A DNA stretch of 64,000 bases from Streptosporangium canum (GTDB lineage: Bacteria > Actinomycetota > Actinomycetes > Streptosporangiales > Streptosporangiaceae). The position numbers and the translations under genes are program-made. The notes under the pieces were generated by a model. The model made no database searches and was not told where the DNA came from. It was given only the letters and a program-made list of their open reading frames with translations. Location: positions 59,585 to 123,584 of the forward strand of contig NZ_FOQY01000011.1 of NCBI RefSeq assembly GCF_900113865.1, read 5' to 3'. Below, piece by piece: positions 32,652-41,020 of the stretch. Position 1 is the stretch's first letter. Every line of letters starts with the position of its first letter.

Positions 32652-34796
32652 TCAGTCCATCTCCGAGGCGCGGCCGTCGGCCAGCAGGATCCGGTGCCAG
32701 CCGGGCCGCACGGACACCGACGCGGTACGGAGGACGCCGCAGGCGTCGCGCCAGGACAGCTCGACCGGCAACGGGCCGCCCGGCGCGTCGCCGCCCAGGC
32801 CGAACAGCAGCTCCGGCGCGGAGACGCCGTTGTGCCCGTTGGCCGGGTAGAGCTGCCGGCTGAGCGTGCTCCCGCCGGGCAGGCGCACCGTGGCGGTGGC
32901 TCCGATCGCGGGACGCGTCCAGGCCGGACCGGGCGCGGGGGGACGGATCAGGGGCGGGCGGGACGGAGGAGGGCCGGAGCCGGACGGGGCGGGGCCGACC
33001 AGGGCGGAGAGCGTCAGCCTGGACCGGACCAGCGGGGGACGGGCCGGCAGGGGGCTGATGAGCGCGGAGAGCGGGGAGAGGAGGTGGTGCGCGGAAGGGC
33101 CGACGAGCGGCGGGGCGGGGCGGTGCCCGAGGGGGGCGGTCAGCACGGAGAGCGGCGGGGCGGGGCGGTGGGCGAAAGGGGCGTTCGGTGCGGAGGGTGT
33201 CGCTGCGGAGGGTGTCGGGGCGGGGCGGTGGGCGGAGGGGGCGTTCGGTGCGGAGGGCGTGCCGCAGGATCCGGCGGGAAGGCGGAGCCGCAGGCCCACG
33301 AACGGCGCGGTGACGCCGTTGTTGCGGTAGAGCACCGACGCGGCCCACTGGTTGGCGACCGCGAAGTCCAGCTGCCCGTCGTCGTCCACGTCGCCGACGG
33401 CGAAGGACCGGCTGACCGTGTCACCGCCGACCCCGGCCCGCCGGGCCACGTCCACGTAACGGCCGCCGGGGCCCCGGACGAAGAAGCTGTTGGTGCCGCC
33501 GCCCGACAGGCCGTTCGCTCCCCGGACGGACCCGGTCGCGTGCATGATCTCGTCGGTGCCGTCGTTGTCGAAGTCGGCGGCCTTGACGTCCCAGGACCAT
33601 CCGGTACGGCTCAGCCCCAGGTCCTCGCCGCGGTCGTCGTAGGGCGCGTGGCCCTCGTGGAGCCCGCCCGGCCGGGAGACGAAGGCGAAGTCGCTCTCGT
33701 ACGCCCCGGGGTCCTCGGTGAGGTTGCTGACCAGGATGTCCGGCGTGCCGTCGGAGTTGAGGTCGGTGAAGCCGACCCCCATGCTCTTGAAGGAGTCCTG
33801 GCCGACGACGTTGGACCGGGGCGTGGTCAGGTGCCTGGTGCCCCGTGCCTCCCGGAACCTGATCCTCCCGGGTACGGACTCGTTGACCAGCAGCTCGTCC
33901 GGCCCGAAGTCGTTGGCCACATACAGGTCGGGCCGCCCGTCGCCGTCCAGGTCCTGGGTGCCCAGCGCGAGCGTCCACCCCCTGCCCCCGGTCCCGGCCC
34001 CGTCGAACACCCCCTCCGCCTCGGTGAACCGCGCGGGCCCCGTCGCCCGGTAGAGACGGTTGACGCCCCCGCCCCCGCCCCCGCCCCCGGCGTCGACGTC
34101 GGACGGCGAGCCGGGCATCGCGACGGCGGCGTGGTCCGCGGTGTCGTCCAGCACCCTGGCGCCGTCCGGGAAGTAGTTGCCGAAGACCAGGTCGAGGCGG
34201 CCGTCGCCGTCGAAGTCACCGGCCGTGGCGGCGCCGGTGTTCCAGACCTCCGGCCCCGGGGTCAGGTCGCGGTGGCGGAAGGCCGCGCCGGACGGCGGGG
34301 CGCCGGGGACCCGTATGAACAGCGAGGGGGAGCGGCCCCAGTAGTAGACGACCAGGTCCTGCCAGCCGTCCTGGTCGAGGTCAGCGGGCAGGCACCCCGT
34401 CGGGGCCTCGTACGGCCTGCGCGCCGGCGCGGCCAGTGTGAACGGCCGGTAGTGCCGGGGCGTGCCCGGCGCGGGGCTCACGGTCACCGTGTCATGGCGC
34501 GGGTCGACCAGGCACACGTCGTCGGAGACGACCGCGTTGTCGGCGTCGAACAGCGCGATGCCCGCGCCCGTCGAGGACACCCAGGCCCGGATGTCCCGGT
34601 AGGCCGGCGCGACCGGCCGGAGGTTCCGGTCGCCCGGCCGGTCGGCCGGGCCGAGGGGGCCGGCGGTGAAGGAGAAGCTCGCGGCGGCCTCCGCCGCGGA
34701 GGTGTCGGGCAGCCCGGTCAGCCTCCAACCGGTGGTGCAGGCCGTCAGTGCCAGAGCCCCCGCCGCGTACTTGCGAATCCTCGATGTCGCTTTCAC
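32652..34796 (-). CDS. unbV: UnbV-like VCBS/ASPIC repeat lipoprotein with proline-rich insertion
   Basis: This 714-aa protein begins with a lipoprotein signal (AAGALALTAC, Cys20), so it is exported. Residues 135-490 form a beta-propeller-like array with six calcium-loop repeats (DLDQDGWQDL, DFDGDGRLDL, DLDGDGRPDL, DLNSDGTPDI, DFDNDGTDEI, DVDDDGQLDF). The C-terminus (630-705) is an ASPIC/UnbV domain (IGATATVRLPGGS, ELLFGLGGD). Between them residues 508-629 are an unusual Pro/Ala/Ser insertion with a 20-residue repeat (TPSAPNAP.AHRPAP). This is the CRTAC1/UnbV family found beside enediyne PKS genes; its biochemical role is unknown. Confidence 0.82.
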   Translation of the reverse strand: MKATSRIRKYAAGALALTACTTGWRLTGLPDTSAAEAAASFSFTAGPLGPADRPGDRNLRPVAPAYRDIRAWVSSTGAGIALFDADNAVVSDDVCLVDPRHDTVTVSPAPGTPRHYRPFTLAAPARRPYEAPTGCLPADLDQDGWQDLVVYYWGRSPSLFIRVPGAPPSGAAFRHRDLTPGPEVWNTGAATAGDFDGDGRLDLVFGNYFPDGARVLDDTADHAAVAMPGSPSDVDAGGGGGGGGVNRLYRATGPARFTEAEGVFDGAGTGGRGWTLALGTQDLDGDGRPDLYVANDFGPDELLVNESVPGRIRFREARGTRHLTTPRSNVVGQDSFKSMGVGFTDLNSDGTPDILVSNLTEDPGAYESDFAFVSRPGGLHEGHAPYDDRGEDLGLSRTGWSWDVKAADFDNDGTDEIMHATGSVRGANGLSGGGTNSFFVRGPGGRYVDVARRAGVGGDTVSRSFAVGDVDDDGQLDFAVANQWAASVLYRNNGVTAPFVGLRLRLPAGSCGTPSAPNAPSAHRPAPTPSAATPSAPNAPFAHRPAPPLSVLTAPLGHRPAPPLVGPSAHHLLSPLSALISPLPARPPLVRSRLTLSALVGPAPSGSGPPPSRPPLIRPPAPGPAWTRPAIGATATVRLPGGSTLSRQLYPANGHNGVSAPELLFGLGGDAPGGPLPVELSWRDACGVLRTASVSVRPGWHRILLADGRASEMD
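32910..33275 (-). repeat. repeat-expanded insertion in the UnbV gene
   Basis: GC-rich units such as GCGTTCGGTGCGGAGGG and GGGGCGGGGCGGTGGGCG recur with a period of about 60 bases, encoding the proline-rich insertion. The frame is preserved. Confidence 0.65.
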
Positions 34797-34814
34797 GGCT
34801 CCCCCGAGCTGTGG

Positions 34815-36170
34815 TCAAGAGTCGCGGTTGCGCCGCGCCCAGGCCTTCCTGATCCCCGCCCGCCAGATCTGGTAGTGGTCGCCGCTGTGGGCGTTGTGCC
34901 CCAGGGCGATGAGCGCGGTGTCGGTCCAGCCCCCCGCCTCGTCGACCTCCACCCCGCACAGCGCGGGCGTGGCGGCGACCGTGTGCTCGGGCACGATTCC
35001 GGAGATCAGCCGGGAGGCGCACGCGAAGGCGCTGCCCTGCACGAGGTGGGCGCGGAAGCCGTCCTCGGCCGCGGCCACGCTCAGCCGTTCCAGTTCGGCG
35101 GCGCTCGCCCCGCCGGTGTAGGTGGCGGCCAGGCCCACGCCGCTCCACAGGTCGGCGCGGCGGCCCGGGGGGAACTCGGCGATGCGGAGGATGACGTCGT
35201 CCACGCCCGCGCACTCGTGGAACCAGAGCATCCGGCCCAGTCCCTGATCGAAGATCGCCCGCCGGGTCCGGTCCATCAGGCCCGCCGAGCGCTGTCGCCC
35301 GACCGTCCGGTCGGTGGCGAAGAAGCCCTGGTGGAAGCCGAAGCCGTCGAACGCCAGCCAGCGCAGCAGCGGGTGGACCGAGCGGATGCCCCACATCGGC
35401 CGCATGTGCAGCCGGGCGTACGCCCAGCCGGCACCCATGTGGATCATGTGCGGATAGCGCATGCCCTGCCCGCTGAGCAGGTCCCTGAGCCGCCGGCCGC
35501 CGGTGATCGTCAGCACGTCGAGGGTCGTGCAGGCCATGCCGGCGCCCTCGTAGGCGAACCCGCGCAGCTCCTCGTGGATGTCGTCGATCCGCCCGGTCTC
35601 ACCCGCGATCACCGCGTTGAAGCCCGTCAGGAACGACTGGCTCACGGTCTCCAGCCGCTCACGGGCCGGGCCCAGCCGGAACCGGCGCGGCCCGAAGTCG
35701 ACCTGCGCGAGATCCTTCCAGAACAGGCCGGGCAGCCCCCGGGGCCTGGTCAGCTCCAGCTCGGCCGGGTCCACCGGTGTCGTGGTGACCACCGGGTCCA
35801 CCGGTGCCGTCGCGACCACCCGCGCCGCCGGCGCCGTCGCGACCACCGCGTCCATCGGGGCCGTCTGGGCCGTCAGGTCCGTCGGGACCGCAGGGTCCGC
35901 CGGGTCCGCAGGGTCCGCCGAGGCAGGGGCGGCCGGCTCCGGTGTGCCACCGGGGGCCTTCTCCGCCTCCGTGACCTGCCCGGCCTCCGCCTTCTCCGCG
36001 CCGGGGGCTGTCCGGGCTCCGCTGTCGCCCGCGTCGGGGATCTGCTCCGCGCCGGGGGGCCGCTCCGCGTCGGGGATCTGCTCCGCGTCGGCCCTGCCGG
36101 CTCCGTCGCTCTGAGCCACTACTCGGGTGCCCTCCGCATTGCTCACAGGGCTGAACGTAGTAAGTCGCAT
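34815..36170 (-). CDS. unbL: DUF1702 (UnbL-like) protein with long acidic N-terminal extension
   Basis: I use ATG 36170 because GAAGG lies 5 bases before it; a TTG at 36182 is also open. The C-terminal 310 aa match DUF1702/UnbL: GLFWKDLAQVDFGPRRF, FAYEGAGMACTTLD, GAGWAYARLHM, FDGFGFHQGFF, FHECAGVDDV and GIRKAWARR. The first 140 residues are Pro/Ala/Glu-rich with repeats (ADPADPADP, VVATAP, TPVDP) and probably disordered; typical members lack this. UnbL proteins accompany every enediyne PKS, but their function is unknown. This is the first gene of the UnbL-UnbV-UnbU-PKS operon. Confidence 0.82.
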   Translation of the reverse strand: MRLTTFSPVSNAEGTRVVAQSDGAGRADAEQIPDAERPPGAEQIPDAGDSGARTAPGAEKAEAGQVTEAEKAPGGTPEPAAPASADPADPADPAVPTDLTAQTAPMDAVVATAPAARVVATAPVDPVVTTTPVDPAELELTRPRGLPGLFWKDLAQVDFGPRRFRLGPARERLETVSQSFLTGFNAVIAGETGRIDDIHEELRGFAYEGAGMACTTLDVLTITGGRRLRDLLSGQGMRYPHMIHMGAGWAYARLHMRPMWGIRSVHPLLRWLAFDGFGFHQGFFATDRTVGRQRSAGLMDRTRRAIFDQGLGRMLWFHECAGVDDVILRIAEFPPGRRADLWSGVGLAATYTGGASAAELERLSVAAAEDGFRAHLVQGSAFACASRLISGIVPEHTVAATPALCGVEVDEAGGWTDTALIALGHNAHSGDHYQIWRAGIRKAWARRNRDS

Positions 36171-36388
36171 TCTGGCCTTCAAGCACTGCGTTTCGGATTC
36201 CTGGCAAAGAAAGCGCTATTGACCCGGCAGGCAAGCTTGGTGTGCCGACATCTTGCCCTCCCGAGGGGAGGGAAGTCCCGCGGTCGCCCGTGCGGGTTCC
36301 CGCTTCACCGCCGGCCGCCCGCCAGGCGGGAGTCTCCTCCGAGCCCCGAACGCTGTTGATCCTGGTCGGCCGGGGCCTCTCCGGAGCA

Positions 36389-36412
36389 CGCGTACACCGA
36401 TCGGTGTACGCG
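36389..36412. promoter_or_regulatory. perfect 24-bp palindrome (TetR-type operator candidate)
   Basis: The left arm CGCGTACACCGA (36389-36400) is followed immediately by its exact complement to 36412. It lies in the divergent region between the DUF1702 operon and the DUF998/two-component operon, 58 bases before ATG 36470. TACACCGATCGGTGTA resembles operators of TetR-family regulators. No TetR gene is in the window. Confidence 0.6.
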
Positions 36413-36469
36413 CGGGTGTCTGCGAATGGACGACGCCGGGGCAGCGGGCCGTCCCTAACGTCATGAACC

Positions 36470-37051
36470 ATGAAGAAGACAGTTCTCGCCGGTATCGGTG
36501 TCGGCGTCGCGGCTTTCACGATCTCGGACGTGGTCAACAGGGAGATGAGCCCCGTCGGCGAGACCGTCAGCAGGTTCGTCAACACGGGTGCCGGCTGGCT
36601 GGTCCCGCTCGGGCTGGTCGCCGTCGCGCTCGCCGCGGCGGCCCTGACGGTGGCGGTGGCCCGGACCGGCGCCAGCCGTGCGGGGACCTGGCTGCTCGGC
36701 GTCTGGTCGCTGGGGCTCCTGCTGGCCGCGATCTTCCCCGCCGACCCGCCGGGGCAGTGGGACAACCCGTCGGTTTCGGAGAGCGTTCACGGTTTCTCCG
36801 CCTGGGCGGCCTTCGCGGCCTTCACGGCCGCCGCCGTGGTGCTCACCAGGGCTTGGCCGCGGAACGCCCTGCTCACCGGAGCGACTGCTGCCTTGGTGTC
36901 TGGAATGATCCTGTTTGTGGTCACCCTAGTCGATGTCATGATCTCCCGGTCCCTGCCCCCGGTGGTGGGGCTGACCGAGCGCATCGCCATCGCCGCCTGC
37001 CTCGGCTGGATGGCCCTGGCAGCCCTCCGCCTGCCCCGCACCAGTCGATGA
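36470..37051 (+). CDS. DUF998 integral membrane protein
   Basis: This 193-aa protein starts at ATG 36470, shortly after a TAACGT -10-like box. It has six hydrophobic helices and the DUF998 features SDVVNREMSPVGETVSRFVN, GLLLAAIFPADPPGQWDNPS and VHGFSAWAAFAAF, the latter carrying the conserved HG pair. It forms an operon with the histidine kinase that overlaps its stop, so it may be a membrane partner or sensor of that system. Function is otherwise unknown. Confidence 0.8.
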   Translation: MKKTVLAGIGVGVAAFTISDVVNREMSPVGETVSRFVNTGAGWLVPLGLVAVALAAAALTVAVARTGASRAGTWLLGVWSLGLLLAAIFPADPPGQWDNPSVSESVHGFSAWAAFAAFTAAAVVLTRAWPRNALLTGATAALVSGMILFVVTLVDVMISRSLPPVVGLTERIAIAACLGWMALAALRLPRTSR

Positions 37052-38121
37052 TCACCACTGTGCTGCCCGCCGTTCTCACGACCGTCGCCGTCCTGACCGG
37101 GATGACGGCGGTCGGCGCCCCGATCGGCTGGCCGGCGATCACGATGGGGATCCTGCTCGGCGGGCTGCTGGTGGCGCGGCGGCGATGGCCGGTCGGCGTC
37201 CTGCTGATGTCGGCGGTCGTGCTCATCGCCTTCCAGGGGGCGGGGCTGTTCGAGGGCGGCTGGGTGTGGCCGCTGACGGTGGCCGCCTACACCGTCGCCG
37301 CGGCGGGCCGGACCCGCTGGGCCATCGGTGTGGGACTGTTCCTGCTGGTCTACGCGCTGGCCTGGGACTGGGCCGTCACGAACGGCTCCCCGGCCCGCGC
37401 ACTCGCGGCGGGTGGAGCCGAGACGCTCTGGCTGGCGCTCGTGCTCGCGATCGGCAACGCCCGGCACCTCCAGGCGCGCTGGCGGGCGCAACTGGAACAG
37501 GCGCGCGAGGCGGACGCCCGCCGACGGCTCGCCGAACAGCGGCTGGAGATCTCCCGCGAGGTCCACGACATCGTCGCCCACACCCTGGCCGTGGTCGGCG
37601 TCCACCTCAACGTGGCCGCCGACGCGCTGGAGGAGTCTCCCGAGGAGACGCGCGAGGCCCTGCGCACCGCGATGGACGTGCGCGGTAGGGCCATGGCGGA
37701 CCTGCGCTCGCTCATCGGCGTCCTGCGGATCGACGGTGACACCGCCCCTCAGCCGGACCTGGGCGACATCGCCGCCCTCGTCGCCGCCGCCGGGGCGACC
37801 GGCCTGAGCGTCGACCTGCACGAGGAGGGTGACTCCGCGACGGTCACCGGCCCCCAGGCCGTCGCGGCCCACCGGCTCGTCCAGGAGTCGCTGACCAACA
37901 CCATCAAGCACGCGAACGCCACCCACGTGTCGGTACGGCTGCGCTACACGAGCGCCGCGGTGACGGTCGAGGTGATCGACGACGGCCGCGGGGCGCCGGT
38001 TCCGGCAGAGGGGCACGGCCTGACCGGCATGCGCGAACGCGTCACCGCCCTGGGCGGCACACTGAGCATCGAAGGGAGCGGGGGCTTCGCCGTGCGGGCG
38101 AGCATCCCCCTGGGGACATGA
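37048..38121 (+). CDS. sensor histidine kinase, NarL/DesK-type (HisKA_3)
   Basis: This 357-aa protein starts at ATG 37048 overlapping the DUF998 stop. It has four or five membrane helices in the first 135 residues. A linker helix precedes the phosphoacceptor box ISREVHDIVAHTLAVVGVHL. The ATP-binding domain shows LVQESLTNTIKHANA (N box), VIDDGRGAP (G1) and GHGLTGMRERVTALGG (G2). There is no large outer domain, so it likely senses a membrane or DUF998-linked signal. It signals to the response regulator overlapping its stop. Confidence 0.92.
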   Translation: MITTVLPAVLTTVAVLTGMTAVGAPIGWPAITMGILLGGLLVARRRWPVGVLLMSAVVLIAFQGAGLFEGGWVWPLTVAAYTVAAAGRTRWAIGVGLFLLVYALAWDWAVTNGSPARALAAGGAETLWLALVLAIGNARHLQARWRAQLEQAREADARRRLAEQRLEISREVHDIVAHTLAVVGVHLNVAADALEESPEETREALRTAMDVRGRAMADLRSLIGVLRIDGDTAPQPDLGDIAALVAAAGATGLSVDLHEEGDSATVTGPQAVAAHRLVQESLTNTIKHANATHVSVRLRYTSAAVTVEVIDDGRGAPVPAEGHGLTGMRERVTALGGTLSIEGSGGFAVRASIPLGT

Positions 38122-38771
38122 CGATCAAGGTACTGCTCGCCGACGACCAGGCCCTCGTCCGGGCGGGTTTCCGCAGCCTGATCAGCCGATCCAAGGACCT
38201 CACCGTGGTCGGGGAGGCCGCCACGGGCGACGAGGCGGTACGGCTGGCCCGCGCCACCGAACCCGACGTGATCCTCATGGACATCCGCATGCCCGGGATG
38301 GACGGCATCGAGGCCACCCGCCGGGTGCTCGCCGAACGTCCGGCGACCAAGGTCGTCATCCTCACCACGTTCGACACCGACGAACACGTCTTCGCCGCGC
38401 TGCGCGCCGGCGCCAGCGGCTTCCTCACCAAGGAGGTCGCGCCGGCCGAGCTCCGCCACGCGGTCGCCGTGGTCGCCGCGGGAGAGGCGCTGCTGTCGCC
38501 GAGCGTCACGCGGCGGGTCGTCCAGCAGTTCGCCCACCGGCCCGCACCGGTGAGCGGCGACGGGCTCGCCGTGCTCACCGTCCGCGAGCGCGAGGTCGTC
38601 CGCCTGGTGGCCGAGGGGCTGTCCAACGATCAGATCGCCGCCAGGCTCGTGATCAGCCCGTTGACCGCCAAAACACACGTGACCCGTGCCTTGATGAAGC
38701 TGAACGTCCGGGACCGGGCGCAACTGGTGATCCTCGCCTACGAGACCGGTCTGGTGCAGCCGGGCGCCTGA
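38118..38771 (+). CDS. LuxR/NarL-type response regulator
   Basis: This 217-aa protein has a receiver domain with acidic pair ADDQ, phosphoacceptor Asp55 in VILMDIRMPGMDG, Thr in VILTTFDTDEHV and Lys in FLTKEVAP. The C-terminal LuxR-type HTH (LTVREREVVRLVAEGLSNDQ then IAARLVISPLTAKTHV) binds DNA. It is coupled to the kinase by an ATGA overlap. Targets are unknown; its own operon and the divergent UnbL operon are candidates by position. Confidence 0.93.
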   Translation: MTIKVLLADDQALVRAGFRSLISRSKDLTVVGEAATGDEAVRLARATEPDVILMDIRMPGMDGIEATRRVLAERPATKVVILTTFDTDEHVFAALRAGASGFLTKEVAPAELRHAVAVVAAGEALLSPSVTRRVVQQFAHRPAPVSGDGLAVLTVREREVVRLVAEGLSNDQIAARLVISPLTAKTHVTRALMKLNVRDRAQLVILAYETGLVQPGA

Positions 38772-38775
38772 GCGG

Positions 38776-38796
38776 GGAGGGCCGCGGAGGCCCTCC
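38776..38796 (+). terminator. terminator after two-component operon
   Basis: GGAGGGCC at 38776-38783 pairs perfectly with 38789-38796 around a 5-base loop, 5 bases after the response-regulator stop. Confidence 0.55.
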
Positions 38797-38941
38797 TCCG
38801 GAACGTCGGGCCAGTGCCGCAGCAGGCAACGTTCGCCCTGCTGTGATGTGATGCGCCGCCCGGACTCTGTCGCGCGCGGCGCGCGGCCGTCATGCTGTGC
38901 GGGTGGCAGAGCTCATACGGGCCGAGGGTGGCATCGGTAGC

Positions 38942-39325
38942 TCACGCCTCAGCCCAGACGCCCAGTTCGTTCCCGCTCGGATCGGTGAAGTGGAACCGGC
39001 GTCCACCGGGGAACTCGTACGGCCCGTTCACCACCTGGCCGCCCGCGTTCTTCACAGCCTCCACAGACCGGTCCAGGTCGGTGGAGTAGAGCAGCAGAAG
39101 CGGGCCGCCTGCCCGCACCTCCTGGCCTGTGCGGAGACCGCCCACTTCGGGTGCGGCTTCCCCCTGCGGGCTCTGGATGCCGGCGTACCCTGGCCCATAG
39201 TCGTTGAATCGCCAGCCGAACGCTTCGGTGTAGAAGCGCTTGGCCTGCTCAAGGTCGGTGACCGTGAGCTCCACGTAGTCAATGGCATGGTGTCGGTGCG
39301 GAGATGGCTGAGTCATGTGCTGCAT
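38942..39325 (-). CDS. VOC-superfamily (glyoxalase/dioxygenase-fold) protein
   Basis: This 127-aa protein is probably translated from ATG 39325 or 39316. Two beta-alpha-beta modules are visible: IDYVELTVTDLEQAKRFYTEAFGW, and later LLLYSTDLDRSVEAVKNAGG followed by RRFHFTDPSGNELGVW. The His near the start of module one and the Glu in GNELGV are usual metal ligands. The closest group is small cytosolic VOC proteins of unknown substrate. It stands alone. Confidence 0.8.
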   Translation of the reverse strand: MQHMTQPSPHRHHAIDYVELTVTDLEQAKRFYTEAFGWRFNDYGPGYAGIQSPQGEAAPEVGGLRTGQEVRAGGPLLLLYSTDLDRSVEAVKNAGGQVVNGPYEFPGGRRFHFTDPSGNELGVWAEA

Positions 39326-39495
39326 TATGTGCTTCGGCTACGACATCGTGCGCTGACAACGCCGGCTCGCGTCGCGGAGCGGCGAGCCGCCGAGCGTCGT
39401 CCGTTGTTCTCCCAGGGCGGCGGCGGGAGGAGATCTGCTGCAGCCCACACCTTTAGCAAGTGAAATGCGTTCTTAACAAGATCTGACTTTATATT

Positions 39496-40902
39496 TCACA
39501 GGAAACTTCTCAGACTCCGCACGTCGTCGAGGTAGCGGCGGTAGTGCCCCTCCAGGTCGTGGCGGGGCTCGTACCAGCGGGTGCCCGCCGTCCAGGCGGC
39601 CTCGTCCACGGCGACGCCGAACCGGCGGGCGGCGGCCAGCGCCGCGCCCCTCGCGCCCACCTCGGGCCCCCTGGCCAGCCGGAGCGGGCGCCCCAGCGCG
39701 TCGGCGAACAGTTGCAGCCAGGCCTCCGAGCCGGTGCCGCCGCCGCAGACGGCCACCTCCCCGGTGAGTCCCGCCGCCTCGAAGCAGTGCCGGGCCGCGA
39801 ACGCCAGGCCCTCGCACCCGGCGCGGACGACGTCGGCCTTGGTCACGGCCAGCTCCAGGCCGTCGAGCCTGCCCCGCGCCGCCGGCTCGACGAACGGCGC
39901 GCGCTCGCCCGACGGCGACAGGTAGGGCAGGAAGCGCACGCCCCGCGCGCCCGGCGGACTCTGGGCGAGGAGGTCGCCGAGCTCGCCGTGCCCGGCGCCG
40001 ACCAGGCGCAGCAGCCAGTCGAGCGCCGCGGTGCCGGTCATGGCGGGCATCGCGCGCAGCCAGCCGTCCGGCGTGCAGAGGGTCTGGCCCGCGGGCTCCC
40101 CGTCGAGGTCGAGACGGTCGGTGACCACCTCGCAGGCGAGCGTGGTCCCGATGATCAGCAGTCCGTCGCCCGGCCGGACGACACCCGCCCCGGCGGCGCA
40201 GGCCGGCAGGTCGTACGGCCCGCAGGAGAGCGGGACGCCCCGGAAGGCGCCCCGCAGGATCTCCCCGGCCGGCAGCTCCGCCGCGACGGGCGGCAGCAGT
40301 CCCCGCCGGTGCTCCAGGCCGCACAGGCGCAGGAGACCGGCGTCGCGTTCCCTCGTCCGCGGATCGGTGAAGAGGTTGGAGGCGTCGGACAGGTCCGTGG
40401 CGCGCACCCCGGTGAACCGCTGCATGATCATGTCCTTGCAGCGCGCGGCGGTGGCCGCCCGGTCGAGCGTCGCGGGGCTGGTGCGGTCGAGATGGGCGAG
40501 CAGGGGGGCGCCCGCGCCGGGGAAGGCGGCGTTGCCGGTGCGCCGGAAGAGCTCCTCGAACGTGCCGTCGCGCATCCACCCGTCGACCAGCGGGGTGGCG
40601 CGGCCGTCCAGCCAGGACAGGGCGGGCCCGGCGGGCCTGCCGTCCCCGTCGAGCAGCCAGAGCCCGTCCCCCTGGCCGGTGAGTCCGGCCGCCTGGACCT
40701 CGCCGGTCCGGACGCCGCCCGCCGCGAGCCGGCCCAGGACGTCCTCGACGGCCGCGACCACCGCCTCCGCGTCCTGCTCCACCTGGCCGGGGCCCGGATG
40801 GCCGAGCGCGAGCGGCCGCGACCCGACCGCCAGCACCTCGCCGTCCGGCGCGAAGGCCACCGCCTTGACCCCGGACGTCCCGGCGTCGACTCCGACGATC
40901 AT
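39496..40902 (-). CDS. FGGY-family carbohydrate kinase (xylulokinase/erythritol-kinase-like)
   Basis: This 468-aa protein starts MIVGVDAGTSGVKAVAFAPDG, the phosphate-binding loop of FGGY kinases. It has the GLTGQGDGLWLLD and LSWLDGRA substrate region and a C-terminal ATP motif VAVCGGGTGSEAWLQLFAD. It phosphorylates a sugar or polyol; the GQGDG pattern recalls L-xylulose, erythritol and similar kinases. It is the last gene of a leftward operon with a 2-hydroxyacid dehydrogenase and probably the DeoR gene. A second FGGY kinase lies in the same block. Confidence 0.87.
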   Translation of the reverse strand: MIVGVDAGTSGVKAVAFAPDGEVLAVGSRPLALGHPGPGQVEQDAEAVVAAVEDVLGRLAAGGVRTGEVQAAGLTGQGDGLWLLDGDGRPAGPALSWLDGRATPLVDGWMRDGTFEELFRRTGNAAFPGAGAPLLAHLDRTSPATLDRAATAARCKDMIMQRFTGVRATDLSDASNLFTDPRTRERDAGLLRLCGLEHRRGLLPPVAAELPAGEILRGAFRGVPLSCGPYDLPACAAGAGVVRPGDGLLIIGTTLACEVVTDRLDLDGEPAGQTLCTPDGWLRAMPAMTGTAALDWLLRLVGAGHGELGDLLAQSPPGARGVRFLPYLSPSGERAPFVEPAARGRLDGLELAVTKADVVRAGCEGLAFAARHCFEAAGLTGEVAVCGGGTGSEAWLQLFADALGRPLRLARGPEVGARGAALAAARRFGVAVDEAAWTAGTRWYEPRHDLEGHYRRYLDDVRSLRSFL

Positions 40903-41020
40903 CGGATCTCCTCGGGCGTGGAGACCCCGGGCTTCGGTCGTGGGGAGGAAGTCAACGCCAACTCCTGAGTGTCGGGGATTGCCGGGGCCCGGGATCGCCG
41001 GCCCGCAGAGAGGGAAACGC

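Noticed and set aside
32694..36359. 1221-codon rightward open frame opposite UnbV and UnbL
   Set aside because: It has no motifs and low-complexity composition. The opposite strand encodes recognisable VCBS/ASPIC and DUF1702 domains.
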